A DNA stretch of 64,000 nt from Leptospira soteropolitanensis (GTDB taxonomy: Bacteria > Spirochaetota > Leptospiria > Leptospirales > Leptospiraceae): positions 326,559 to 390,558 of the forward strand of contig NZ_JAMQPN010000003.1 of assembly GCF_026151655.1 (NCBI RefSeq). The letters run 5' to 3'. The position numbers were made by a program, and so were the translations under genes. Under the pieces are notes generated by a model, which saw only the letters and a list, made by a program, of their open reading frames with translations, was not told the DNA's origin and did no database searches. Numbering within the stretch: position 1 is the first letter of the stretch; every line of letters starts with the position of its first letter. Positions 8,093 to 16,686 of the stretch are shown here, piece after piece.

Positions 8093-9705
8093 ATTTTTTT
8101 ACCATCACTAGAGGAGACCTCGACGGCTTTTTTGGTCTCATGGTAGACAACCTCATCCAACTTTTGGTTCTTTCTGCCCTTTGTATAGGGGTTTGTGGTT
8201 TTCCATTGATCTTTGTTACCTCCGTTGTATTACCGGGTGCCGCCGTCTCTTTACTCGTAGGGAATGTATTTTATGCATGGCAGGCCTGGAAATTAGGACA
8301 AAAAACGAAACGAACTGATGTTACAGCAATTCCTTACGGAATTAATACCGTTTCCCTTTTTGCTTTTGTATTTTTTGTAATGTTTCCCACCTATCAAGCT
8401 ACAGGTGATTATATAGCAGCGTGGAAAGCAGGTTTACTCGTATCCTTTATATCTGGCTGTATTGAAGTCATTGGCTCTTTTGTTGCTGCAAAAATTCGTA
8501 AATATACACCGAGAGCCGCTTTACTCTCTGCTTTAGCAGGAATCGCCATCACCTTTATATCGATGGACTTTTTACTTCGTACATTCGAAAGGCCAATTAT
8601 CGCCTTTATTCCATTAGGTGTTATTTTATTACAGTATTTTGGGAAGGTTCGTTTCCCTTTTGGAATTCCCGGCGGATTACTTTCCGTTATGTTTGGAATA
8701 TTGTTATCTTACCTATCCACATTTTGGGGAGATCCCATTTACAAATCGGGAGCCATCGAAAGTGGATTAGAAACATTGGGGATTTATTTCCCCAAACTTT
8801 CTATAAGCCCGCTACTCGATACTTTAACCTACGCCAATATAAAAGCCTACTTTTCAGTAATCCTTCCTATGGGAATTTTTAATGTGATTGGTTCTCTCCA
8901 GAACATTGAATCAGCCGAAGCTTCAGGAGATAGTTTCGATACCAAGACCTCTTTACTTGTCAATGGCCTTGGAACCCTAGCTGGTACAATGTTTGGTTCC
9001 CCATTCCCCACTACCATTTATATTGGGCACCCAGGTTGGAAGGCACTCGGAGCTAAACATAGTTATTCGATGCTCTCAGGTGTATTTATGACTATCGTAA
9101 GTTTATTTGGACTTATGGGACTCATCCAAGCTCTCATTCCCATAGAAGCAGGAATGGCCATTGTCCTTTGGATAGGGATCGTGATCACAAGCCAAGCTTT
9201 CCAAGCGATTCCAAAACACCATTCTCCCGCTGTAGTCGTTGGACTTCTACCAGCCTTTGCTGGTTGGGCAGTCCTCATCATCCAAAATGTTTTTATCTTT
9301 TTAGATGGGAAACTACAATCCACCTTACAAGAGTTAGGCGTAAAGCAAACAATTCATTTTTCGTTATCGGATATTCCTCCTCATTTGACTTTTCTACCTT
9401 ATGCGTTGAGTGGTGTGCTTGCATTGTCGCAAGGATTTCTCATCACTTCGATGATTTGGTCTGCGATGGTGGTATTTGTTTTAGAAAGAGAATGGAATAA
9501 AGCAGCCATTTGGGCATTCATAGCCGCAGTGCTTTCTATGATCGGCTGGATCCATGCTTATGAATTGCAAGGGAATGCCATTCTCAATCGGTTTACAGAA
9601 TTAGCCAACTTTGACTTTCCCATTGCCTATTTATCCCTAACGACCTTATTTTTATTGGTTTGGTTCCTGGATGCAAAAGGAAAAGCCGGGAAATTAGAAC
9701 ATTAA
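8089..9705 (+). CDS. NCS2-like permease (xanthine/uracil permease superfamily)
   Basis: The 538-aa product has about 13 membrane segments. The N-terminal GDLDGFFGLMVDNLIQLL and the internal TAIPYGINTVSLF and MGIFNVIGSLQNIESAEASGD segments resemble the nucleobase-transporter fold (NCS2/SulP superfamily), including the paired half-helix regions. Substrate cannot be predicted; a nucleobase or small organic anion is possible. It overlaps the SspB-like gene (ATGA) and is the last gene of that run; a promoter-like sequence for htpX follows. Confidence 0.75.
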   Translation: MNFFTITRGDLDGFFGLMVDNLIQLLVLSALCIGVCGFPLIFVTSVVLPGAAVSLLVGNVFYAWQAWKLGQKTKRTDVTAIPYGINTVSLFAFVFFVMFPTYQATGDYIAAWKAGLLVSFISGCIEVIGSFVAAKIRKYTPRAALLSALAGIAITFISMDFLLRTFERPIIAFIPLGVILLQYFGKVRFPFGIPGGLLSVMFGILLSYLSTFWGDPIYKSGAIESGLETLGIYFPKLSISPLLDTLTYANIKAYFSVILPMGIFNVIGSLQNIESAEASGDSFDTKTSLLVNGLGTLAGTMFGSPFPTTIYIGHPGWKALGAKHSYSMLSGVFMTIVSLFGLMGLIQALIPIEAGMAIVLWIGIVITSQAFQAIPKHHSPAVVVGLLPAFAGWAVLIIQNVFIFLDGKLQSTLQELGVKQTIHFSLSDIPPHLTFLPYALSGVLALSQGFLITSMIWSAMVVFVLEREWNKAAIWAFIAAVLSMIGWIHAYELQGNAILNRFTELANFDFPIAYLSLTTLFLLVWFLDAKGKAGKLEH

Positions 9706-9720
9706 TTTGCTTGTAATCTT

Positions 9721-9750
9721 TTGCTCAAACAAGTACAGTTTCAGTCTAAA
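9721..9750 (+). promoter_or_regulatory. Possible sigma-70 promoter of htpX
   Basis: TTGCTC (9721-9726) and TCTAAA (9745-9750) are separated by 18 bp and lie about 40 bp upstream of htpX. A strong AAGGAG ribosome-binding site follows at 9774-9779. Both hexamers deviate from consensus. Confidence 0.3.
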
Positions 9751-9790
9751 GAGTAGGTCTCGCAAAAGACCGTAAGGAGAACAATTTCCT

Positions 9791-10681
9791 ATGACTTGGA
9801 TCAAACGAATCGGTTTTTTCCTGTTAACCAATATATTGATTATGACTACCATCTCCATCGTGACCACACTTCTTGGTTCGATGGGATTTAGTATCCGGGC
9901 CTATGGTTTGGATTTAACACAGCTCATTGTATTCTGTTTAATGTGGGGTATGGCGGGATCTTTTATATCCCTCTTACTTTCTAAAATGATGGCAAAGTGG
10001 ACGATGGGTGTAAAAGTCATCGATCCTAAAAAAGCTTCCGCTCCTGAAATGGATGTTTACCGCCGCGTGCAATCACTGGCACAAAGAGCTCACCTTCCTA
10101 TGCCAGAAGTTGGGATTTATGAATCTCCAGAAGTGAATGCATTTGCTACCGGCCCAAGTAAATCCAGTGCCCTAGTTGCGGTGTCTTCTGGACTTCTGAA
10201 TCGTATGAATGCGCAGGAGTTAGAGGGAGTTCTTGCTCATGAATTGTCACACGTTGCCAACGGAGACATGGTGACACTGACTCTTATCCAAGGTGTTGTG
10301 AACTCGTTTGCTATGTTCTTCTCTCGTATCATTGCTTACATTGCGTCAAACGCGGTGAAAGAAGAAATGGCACATATCGTAAGAATTGTTGTTACCATTG
10401 CACTTGATATTGTATTCTCCATTCTTGGTTCGATGGCAGTGGCTTACTTCTCACGTCAAAGAGAATTCCGAGCTGATGCCGGTGGTGCCAAACTTGCGGG
10501 AAGAGAGTCTATGATCTCTGCATTGGAATCACTCCGCCAAATGGTAGAGATGCCGGAAGATCCGAGAGGAGAAGCATTGGCTTCCCTTAAAATTTCTTCT
10601 AACAAAGGGGGATTCCTTTCCCTTTTTGCAACTCACCCGGCTTTAGAAGAAAGAATCTTAGCTCTCAAACAGATGAGATAA
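9791..10681 (+). CDS. htpX: Membrane zinc metalloprotease HtpX
   Basis: The 296-aa product matches the HtpX family in length and layout: two N-terminal membrane helices (residues about 5-30 and 42-65), the HELSH zinc motif (His150, Glu151, His154), two further helices and the downstream acidic ligand region FRADAGGAKLAGR. HtpX degrades damaged membrane proteins together with FtsH in E. coli. AAGGAG lies 11 bp before the ATG. It appears monocistronic, with a likely promoter upstream and a terminator just downstream. Confidence 0.95.
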   Translation: MTWIKRIGFFLLTNILIMTTISIVTTLLGSMGFSIRAYGLDLTQLIVFCLMWGMAGSFISLLLSKMMAKWTMGVKVIDPKKASAPEMDVYRRVQSLAQRAHLPMPEVGIYESPEVNAFATGPSKSSALVAVSSGLLNRMNAQELEGVLAHELSHVANGDMVTLTLIQGVVNSFAMFFSRIIAYIASNAVKEEMAHIVRIVVTIALDIVFSILGSMAVAYFSRQREFRADAGGAKLAGRESMISALESLRQMVEMPEDPRGEALASLKISSNKGGFLSLFATHPALEERILALKQMR

Positions 10682-10720
10682 AAGGTTCAAAAGATACGGT
10701 ATTTATGGTATCGCTTAAGG

Positions 10721-10749
10721 AAAGGTCGGCAATTTGCCGACCTTTTTTT
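10721..10749 (+). terminator. Rho-independent terminator of htpX
   Basis: A GC-rich stem (AAGGTCGGCAA pairing with TTGCCGACCTT) with a 3-base loop is followed by a run of T. It lies between htpX and apt, so apt must have its own promoter or rely on read-through. Confidence 0.85.
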
Positions 10750-10786
10750 ATTGCAAAGCCCTAGTCTTCTTTGGTTTCATCCTATT

Positions 10787-11320
10787 ATGTCCATTGTTAA
10801 ATCAAAGATTCGTACCATTCCAGATTATCCAAAACCAGGAATTCTTTTTCGCGATATTACTTCCCTTCTCATCGATCCAGAAGGTTTCCAACTCACGATT
10901 GGAATGTTTGTAGAACGATACCAAAATGCTAAATTGAATAAAATCGCGGCCATTGATGCGAGGGGATTTATTCCCGGTGCCGCTCTAGCCTTCCAGCTTG
11001 GTGTAGGATTTGTTCCTATCCGTAAAAAAGGGAAATTGCCTGGGACAACGATTTCTGAATCATATGCTTTGGAATACGGAGTAGACCACGTAGAAATTCA
11101 TACAGATGCAATTAGTCCTGGCGATAGAGTTTTAATTATGGACGATTTGATCGCAACAGGCGGGACTTTAGAAGCATCCATCAAACTCATTCAAAACCTA
11201 AAAGGTGTGATACATGAATGTTCCACAATCATCAACTTGCCAGACTTAGGTGGAGCTAAACGAATTAAAGATACTTACGGGATTGACGTTTTTTCAATTT
11301 GTGAATTTGAAGGACACTGA
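10787..11320 (+). CDS. apt: Adenine phosphoribosyltransferase
   Basis: The 177-aa product makes AMP from adenine and PRPP for purine salvage. It has the type I PRTase fold, with the PRPP-binding loop [13 protein letters not shown] and the N-terminal [15 protein letters not shown] typical of Apt. The frame is open from 10751, but the ATG at 10787 gives the usual family length and removes 12 unrelated residues. The start codon follows the htpX terminator by under 40 bp, so the promoter probably overlaps the terminator region or the transcript has a short leader. Confidence 0.93.
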   Translation: MSIVKSKIRTIPDYPKPGILFRDITSLLIDPEGFQLTIGMFVERYQNAKLNKIAAIDARGFIPGAALAFQLGVGFVPIRKKGKLPGTTISESYALEYGVDHVEIHTDAISPGDRVLIMDDLIATGGTLEASIKLIQNLKGVIHECSTIINLPDLGGAKRIKDTYGIDVFSICEFEGH

Positions 11321-11364
11321 TCCATAAAAGTAAACTAATAGATTTTTAATAAAAAGAGTTTTGG

Positions 11365-12495
11365 TTAGGTTACAGACTTCCAGTCAGAACTCTTTGTTTT
11401 ATCCACTCGGATACTTACCTCATTGCCGAGAAAATTCCATCGTACCACAAACAGTTTTTTTAAAATATGAATTCCCCTTCCCCCAGTGACTAACTTCCGA
11501 TCCGATTCTGTAGGACTGGGAACAAGACGTGGATTAAATCCCTTACCACTATCAATCACATAAACGTCTATGTACTGACGCGATTCAAATACATGTACGG
11601 TAATAATATCGTCTTCCCGTTTGCCTCCGTGTTCTAAGGCATTGTCTAAGGTTTCATCAACAAGAATCTGAAACCAAAAACTATCCATAATTTGGCGCCA
11701 ATTCCTTTTGTCATACAAACCCCAAAGTTTCTCTTTGATGAGCCTTGAATGCGATCTTGTTGCAAGGATTTGATCTTCAAAAATTTTAGTGGATCTTTCG
11801 AAAAGAAAGGAAAACGGATGAGTCAAATAATTTTCTGTAAAAGAATAATGAAACAAAAAGACAACAAAACAAGAAAGGAACAATAAATTTAGGAAAAGAA
11901 AAAAATGTAAAAAATATTTAGTCGTTAATGGTATCCAGATTGGGAAAAAACAAAGAACTATAAAGAAAATACAGGTGAGAAAAGTAACAAAATAAATATA
12001 CTCCATAAATTTTTGTATAGCAGGAAAGTTATACTGAAGTTTGGCAATGATTAGATATGCAAATGCTAAAAAAGCCAACACATAATAAGTGTTATAATAG
12101 TACTTCAATAAAATTAAACTAGCTTTTGGGTATACTTCGTTTAGAAGCCCCAAATCTATAAATAATAGCATAATCCCCATTCCTAAAACGAAGGAACAAA
12201 TTACGACCAAACGAGAAAAATTGCGAAAGAATGTTGGGAATTGTAAGCCAAAATACAGTAGAATAAAAGATTCCAATACAAGATAGGTAGAAATCGAGTG
12301 GGGTTCGTTTAAGATTCGGTTTTCTAAGAACAAAGTGTCGCCAAGTATTGTCAAATCACCAAAACAGAAAAAAGCGGTAAGTATTGAAAAACTTGTTTTC
12401 ATTCTTGTCCGAGGATTCTTTCTAAAAGAAACAATGCCGGCAATTAGTGAAAAAAAGGCAGTAACTCCGAATATAATGGATTCAAACAAACTCAT
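11365..12495 (-). CDS. Membrane protein with C-terminal RsbW/histidine-kinase-type ATPase domain
   Basis: The 376-aa product has about seven membrane helices (residues 1-225), a short linker and a GHKL ATPase-like domain with DETLDNALEHGG (N box), VIDSGKGFNP (G1) and GGRGIHILKKL (G2). No phosphoacceptor-histidine domain is visible, so it looks more like a membrane-anchored RsbW-type serine kinase/anti-sigma switch than a full sensor kinase. Its signal and target are unknown. Its start codon overlaps that of the divergent HtrA-like gene in the sequence CATG (12493-12496), so its promoter must lie inside that neighbour's coding region. Confidence 0.8.
   Translation of the reverse strand: MSLFESIIFGVTAFFSLIAGIVSFRKNPRTRMKTSFSILTAFFCFGDLTILGDTLFLENRILNEPHSISTYLVLESFILLYFGLQFPTFFRNFSRLVVICSFVLGMGIMLLFIDLGLLNEVYPKASLILLKYYYNTYYVLAFLAFAYLIIAKLQYNFPAIQKFMEYIYFVTFLTCIFFIVLCFFPIWIPLTTKYFLHFFLFLNLLFLSCFVVFLFHYSFTENYLTHPFSFLFERSTKIFEDQILATRSHSRLIKEKLWGLYDKRNWRQIMDSFWFQILVDETLDNALEHGGKREDDIITVHVFESRQYIDVYVIDSGKGFNPRLVPSPTESDRKLVTGGRGIHILKKLFVVRWNFLGNEVSIRVDKTKSSDWKSVT
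12472..12477 (+). promoter_or_regulatory. Perfect -10 box just upstream of the HtrA-like gene
   Basis: TATAAT lies 16 bp before the ATG at 12494. If used, transcription would start about 3-5 bp past 12480, giving a leader of roughly 10 bases with no room for a ribosome-binding site. No clear -35 box is seen at 16-18 bp spacing. It lies inside the coding sequence of the divergent ATPase gene. Confidence 0.35.
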
Positions 12496-13981
12496 GCAAA
12501 AACAGAAAAAAATTCTCCACTACCCGTCTCTCTTTGCGAGTACTATTTTATTTTTTATCAGTTTATTCCTAAGCCCATTGCAAAGCGAAGAATCCAGACA
12601 ATCTATTGACGAAATCAGGAAATCTGTAGTCCAAATCCGAGTGTTTTCACAAGCCAAAGACCCCTACTCCCCTTGGATGTCATCTGGGATTTCCGCATCG
12701 ACCGGATCTGGTTTTTTAATTTCCAAAAACCGCATTCTTACCAATGCCCATGTTGTTTCCAATGCAAAATTTATGGAAGCTCAAAGAAACAACCAAACGG
12801 AATGGTTCGAATTAAAAGTCTTATTTATAGCGCATGATTGTGATTTGGCGCTACTGGAAGTTCCCGATCCAGAATTTTATAATGATAGTAATTTCTTAGA
12901 GCTTGGAACTTTACCAGAACTTGCAAGTCCAGTAGACATCGTTGGTTACCCCATTGGTGGAAACAAAATATCTGTTAGCCGGGGAATTGTATCACGTATT
13001 GAACAATCAACCTATGCACATTCCCAAATTGATAGTCATTTGGTAGTACAGGTGGATGCTGCCATCAATCCAGGGAATTCGGGTGGTCCAGCCCTCCAAA
13101 ACGGAAAGGTTGTCGGAGTTGCTTTCCAAGCATCCACCAAAGGAGAAAATATCGGCTACATTATTCCGACGGCAGTGATACACCATTTTCTAAAGGATAT
13201 TGAAGATGGAATCTATCATGGTTATGTTGAGTTAGGGATCCAAACACAACCTTCATTTTCAGACTCTCATAGACAATTCTACGGAATCCCTAACGACGAG
13301 GAAGGAGTATTTGTCACAAAGGTATTAAACCAAGGATCTGCCGATGGGTATTTAAAACCTGGAGATTATTTAATAGCCATTGACGGACGTAAAATCGGCA
13401 GGAATGGAAATCTACTAGAATCAAATTCTATAGATTTTTTGGAAGTCGTGGATAATAAATTTGCGGGAGAAGAGATCCAATTTGATCTGATTCGCGATAA
13501 AAAAAAGATAAAGGTTAAATTTCCTGCCAAAAAAATGCCACAAATGGAAAACCAAAGAGCAAGATATGGAGTTAATTACGATTATCTTGTGTTTGGCGGT
13601 CTAGTATTTCAGACTGTGAATAGAGATTTACTAGAAACATGGAGTAAAAATGGACAAACCCAAGGAGGAAGTCTCCTTGTATATCGATTTTATGATGTTA
13701 CCGCTCTTTCTAATGGACAAACAGAAGATGTTGTATTGTATCGAAAGTTACCACATCCAATCAATTCCAACTCCGATTTTTATTTGAATATGGTAGTAGA
13801 GTCTTTAAACGGGATTCAGGTTAAAAATCTAATTCACTTAAAAGAACTTGTGGAATCTTCTAAAGAAAAAACCTTACGAATCCAATTTTACGGGATCCAA
13901 TTACCAATGATATTGGATCGCGAGGAAGCAATACGTGCTGATCTTGAAATTAAAAAAATATACCACCTAACAGGAAACTGA
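12494..13981 (+). CDS. HtrA/Deg-like serine protease with two PDZ-like domains
   Basis: The 495-aa product has a signal peptide (residues 1-31), a trypsin-like protease domain with a complete triad (His86 in TNAHVV, Asp117 in DCDLALLE, Ser196 in PGNSGGP) and PDZ-type regions at about 270-360 and 385-480. The layout resembles plant-type Deg9 proteases with an atypical second PDZ. It probably works in the periplasm on misfolded or exported proteins. The frame is open from 12335, but the ATG at 12494 gives a clean signal peptide. It is followed after 4 bp by a paralogue without the triad, so the two are almost certainly co-expressed. Confidence 0.9.
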   Translation: MQKQKKILHYPSLFASTILFFISLFLSPLQSEESRQSIDEIRKSVVQIRVFSQAKDPYSPWMSSGISASTGSGFLISKNRILTNAHVVSNAKFMEAQRNNQTEWFELKVLFIAHDCDLALLEVPDPEFYNDSNFLELGTLPELASPVDIVGYPIGGNKISVSRGIVSRIEQSTYAHSQIDSHLVVQVDAAINPGNSGGPALQNGKVVGVAFQASTKGENIGYIIPTAVIHHFLKDIEDGIYHGYVELGIQTQPSFSDSHRQFYGIPNDEEGVFVTKVLNQGSADGYLKPGDYLIAIDGRKIGRNGNLLESNSIDFLEVVDNKFAGEEIQFDLIRDKKKIKVKFPAKKMPQMENQRARYGVNYDYLVFGGLVFQTVNRDLLETWSKNGQTQGGSLLVYRFYDVTALSNGQTEDVVLYRKLPHPINSNSDFYLNMVVESLNGIQVKNLIHLKELVESSKEKTLRIQFYGIQLPMILDREEAIRADLEIKKIYHLTGN

Positions 13982-13985
13982 TCCT

Positions 13986-15461
13986 ATGTTGTTTTTAAAT
14001 CGAAAATCTACCTTTGCTTTTATACTTTTGCTTATTTTTACAGGATATTTACAAGGGAAAACAATTCCTGTTGCCCCAACCGATAACTCCATTCTCCAAG
14101 TAAAAATAACGGTTCAATATCCCCATTTCATTCAACCTTGGAGATTAAAAAATCCCGAGGTTCGCCAATCCACTGGGATTTATATCGGTGAGAATAGAGT
14201 TTTAATCCCCGCACAGGCGATTTATTTTTATACGAGTATTGAAATTAAAAAACCTGATTCTCTTAAAGTTTCTACTGCAGAACTAGAGCGACTTGATCCT
14301 GATCTTGGGCTTGCCATTTTAAAACTGAGTGAACCCAATGCTTCGAAAGATCTCAAAGCAGTTACATTCCCTAGTGAGATTTTTTTACCGGGGACTGGTC
14401 TTGTGATGGAAAGTAAAGACCAAAGAAGTTTGGAAGAGAAAAAGATAAGAATGATTCGTTTAGATATGGATTCTTATTCTAGCGGTTATATCGAACTTCC
14501 TTACATCGAAGTACAATCGGAAGACAAACTAGATGGCGTGGGCGAACTGATCGTAGACGCAACCGCAAGAATTCCTCAAGGTATTTTGTACCAATTCAAA
14601 GAAACTGGTACTGGCAAAGTGATTCCTTCTTTTTCAATAAAACATTTTATCGAAGGTAAATCATTTCCATTCAAAGGTTTTCGTTTTAAACCGCTCATCG
14701 ATAGTGCTACAAGAAATTATTATGGATTAAGAAAAGATGATCTTGGTGTTCTCATTGCTGAGGTTTACCCAGGATCTTCTGCTGAGGGGATTCTGCAATT
14801 AGAGGATATTTTACTCGAAGTCGCCAATTTTAAAATAGATCCTAAAGGATATTTTGATCACCCCAAGTTTGGTAAACTCAATCTATCTTATTTGTTCCAT
14901 AATACAAATGATAACGAGTCTTTTTTTGGAAAAAAAATTAAACTAAAAGTATTTAGAAACAAAAAGCCAATTTCATTCGAATTGGAATTAAAACCATTAC
15001 AAGAATCTTCGATCCGCATTCCTTATGGAAATTCCAGATTTCAAACTCCCAAATATCTAATGTTAGCCGGGATTATTTTCCAAGAACTGTCAGAACAATA
15101 CCTAACGGAACACGGAAATCAATGGAGAAATCGCGTCAGCAAAGAACTTCTTTATCTGAATGATTTTTACCGTATCAAAAGAAATAATAACGAGGGGAAA
15201 ATTGTGTTTTTATCCCAAGTTTTGCCACTTTCAGGAAACAAAGCATACCATAGTGCGCATCAAATCATCTTAAAGACGATGAATGGGACACCAATCCAAT
15301 CTTTGGATCAATTGCAAAACTTAGTAAAAGAGTCAAACTCACCTTATATTCATTTTGTGATGAACGATGGCTTTGAAATGATTTTTAAAAAAGAAGAAAT
15401 TCAAAAACTAAATGCAGAAGCAAAACAAAGTTTCCAAATCCAGAAGGATTCTAATTTTTAG
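13986..15461 (+). CDS. Inactive HtrA-like paralogue (pseudoprotease) with PDZ-like domains
   Basis: The 491-aa product matches the preceding protease in length, order and many local patterns: signal peptide (1-24), STGIYIGENRVLIPAQAI where the partner has the SGSGF...TNAHVV block, DPDLGLAIL where it has DCDLALLEV, and two PDZ-like regions (about 240-330 and 345-480). The catalytic His is replaced (Gln77), the Asp is kept (about 106) and the GNSGGP serine loop is absent. It is therefore predicted to be exported but non-proteolytic, perhaps a partner or regulator of the active protease. Its stop overlaps the convergent gene by 4 bp. Confidence 0.82.
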   Translation: MLFLNRKSTFAFILLLIFTGYLQGKTIPVAPTDNSILQVKITVQYPHFIQPWRLKNPEVRQSTGIYIGENRVLIPAQAIYFYTSIEIKKPDSLKVSTAELERLDPDLGLAILKLSEPNASKDLKAVTFPSEIFLPGTGLVMESKDQRSLEEKKIRMIRLDMDSYSSGYIELPYIEVQSEDKLDGVGELIVDATARIPQGILYQFKETGTGKVIPSFSIKHFIEGKSFPFKGFRFKPLIDSATRNYYGLRKDDLGVLIAEVYPGSSAEGILQLEDILLEVANFKIDPKGYFDHPKFGKLNLSYLFHNTNDNESFFGKKIKLKVFRNKKPISFELELKPLQESSIRIPYGNSRFQTPKYLMLAGIIFQELSEQYLTEHGNQWRNRVSKELLYLNDFYRIKRNNNEGKIVFLSQVLPLSGNKAYHSAHQIILKTMNGTPIQSLDQLQNLVKESNSPYIHFVMNDGFEMIFKKEEIQKLNAEAKQSFQIQKDSNF

Positions 15462-16672
15462 AATCCAACTTGGTAATGTAACTGCCTCGAAATTAGTAAA
15501 ACTTTCACAAGAAACAGAACTAGAATCAAAAGAGTAAATAAGATATATTCTTGTTTTCTGATGGTCTTATCTTCATTGAGTAATAACAATAAAATGGGTA
15601 TTGATAAGGTAAACATTCTCGATACATTTTCATACACAGACCAAAAATGATAGTACCCTGCCGTTCCCACCATAAACATAATTAACGAAAATGAAATACG
15701 GAACTCCCAACCTTTTCGGATTTTCCCTGTAAATGGCAAAAACAAACCTAAAAAGAATAATATGACTAACGGAAATCTTGATAATAAACGAGCGAGATCT
15801 TTCCAATGGGATCCACTTCCTACCAACCTCCAAATAGACTCCATATAAGATATCAAACCTTCAAATGGCAAAATGAAATCAGTGAGTCTACCTGGTCTCC
15901 AATTGGGGAAACGATACGCTAAATATAAATGCCAACAAACGGGGATAATAAGAACAGATCCCACTACTAACATTCGTCTCCAATCTTTACGAAATAAAGC
16001 TGCTAGTCCCAAAGGAAATAATAAAAACAATGCAGGTTCCTTCGTTAAAATAGCCAAACTAGAAAGCACCACAAATGGGATATAATTCTCTTTTACATAA
16101 TAGTAATATGCAATGATTAAGATAGAAACCATTACAGAATCACTCACAAGTACATAATAACTTCCCAAAGCAAACGGACTTAAAAGATATAAAATGGCAA
16201 ATGGTTTAGTTTCTTCATCCAAAAGTTTACGTAAGTAAAAATAGGAAAGTAATATAAGAGAAATATTCCAGAAATACATACCAAAAATGGCAGATGTTTT
16301 TCCCAAAAGGCCAAAAAAAGCAACTAACAAAGGATAACCGATTCTTGGCGCTCGGTAAGATTCATCAAAACCTTTTGGCCAATTCAAATTAAACTCAGAA
16401 AGAGGACGCGAAAAATAATAAAAAATCTGACCGTCATAACCGGCCCCCAAATCCCCTGGTTCTCCTTTGAATAAAATGGCTTTTTCAGGAGTTTCTTTCT
16501 GATTTTGTAAGGCAAACTCATATCCAAAATTCACCATAGAACTCGGGTTCCATTCATATTTTTTCCAATAACCTAAAGTGGAAATTCCCCAAATCAGAAA
16601 AAAAGAAAATACCGTTAACCATTGTTTGGAATTTAAAAATAAAAAAATTGGGGATAAACGTTTCAAAATCAT
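15458..16672 (-). CDS. Multi-pass membrane protein, GT-C glycosyltransferase-like
   Basis: The 404-aa product has about ten membrane helices. A first extracytoplasmic loop carries a GYDGQIFYYFSRP motif (about residues 77-89), seen in cell-surface glycopolymer membrane proteins, with acidic residues in the position of GT-C catalytic loops. It probably uses a lipid-linked sugar at the outer face of the inner membrane; the substrate is unknown. It is the last gene of a minus-strand run including GT2, epimerase-like and nucleotidyltransferase genes, which supports a role in surface glycan assembly. The gap to the preceding gene is 14 bp. Confidence 0.65.
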   Translation of the reverse strand: MILKRLSPIFLFLNSKQWLTVFSFFLIWGISTLGYWKKYEWNPSSMVNFGYEFALQNQKETPEKAILFKGEPGDLGAGYDGQIFYYFSRPLSEFNLNWPKGFDESYRAPRIGYPLLVAFFGLLGKTSAIFGMYFWNISLILLSYFYLRKLLDEETKPFAILYLLSPFALGSYYVLVSDSVMVSILIIAYYYYVKENYIPFVVLSSLAILTKEPALFLLFPLGLAALFRKDWRRMLVVGSVLIIPVCWHLYLAYRFPNWRPGRLTDFILPFEGLISYMESIWRLVGSGSHWKDLARLLSRFPLVILFFLGLFLPFTGKIRKGWEFRISFSLIMFMVGTAGYYHFWSVYENVSRMFTLSIPILLLLLNEDKTIRKQEYILFTLLILVLFLVKVLLISRQLHYQVGF

Positions 16673-16686
16673 AAATTAACTCCAAA

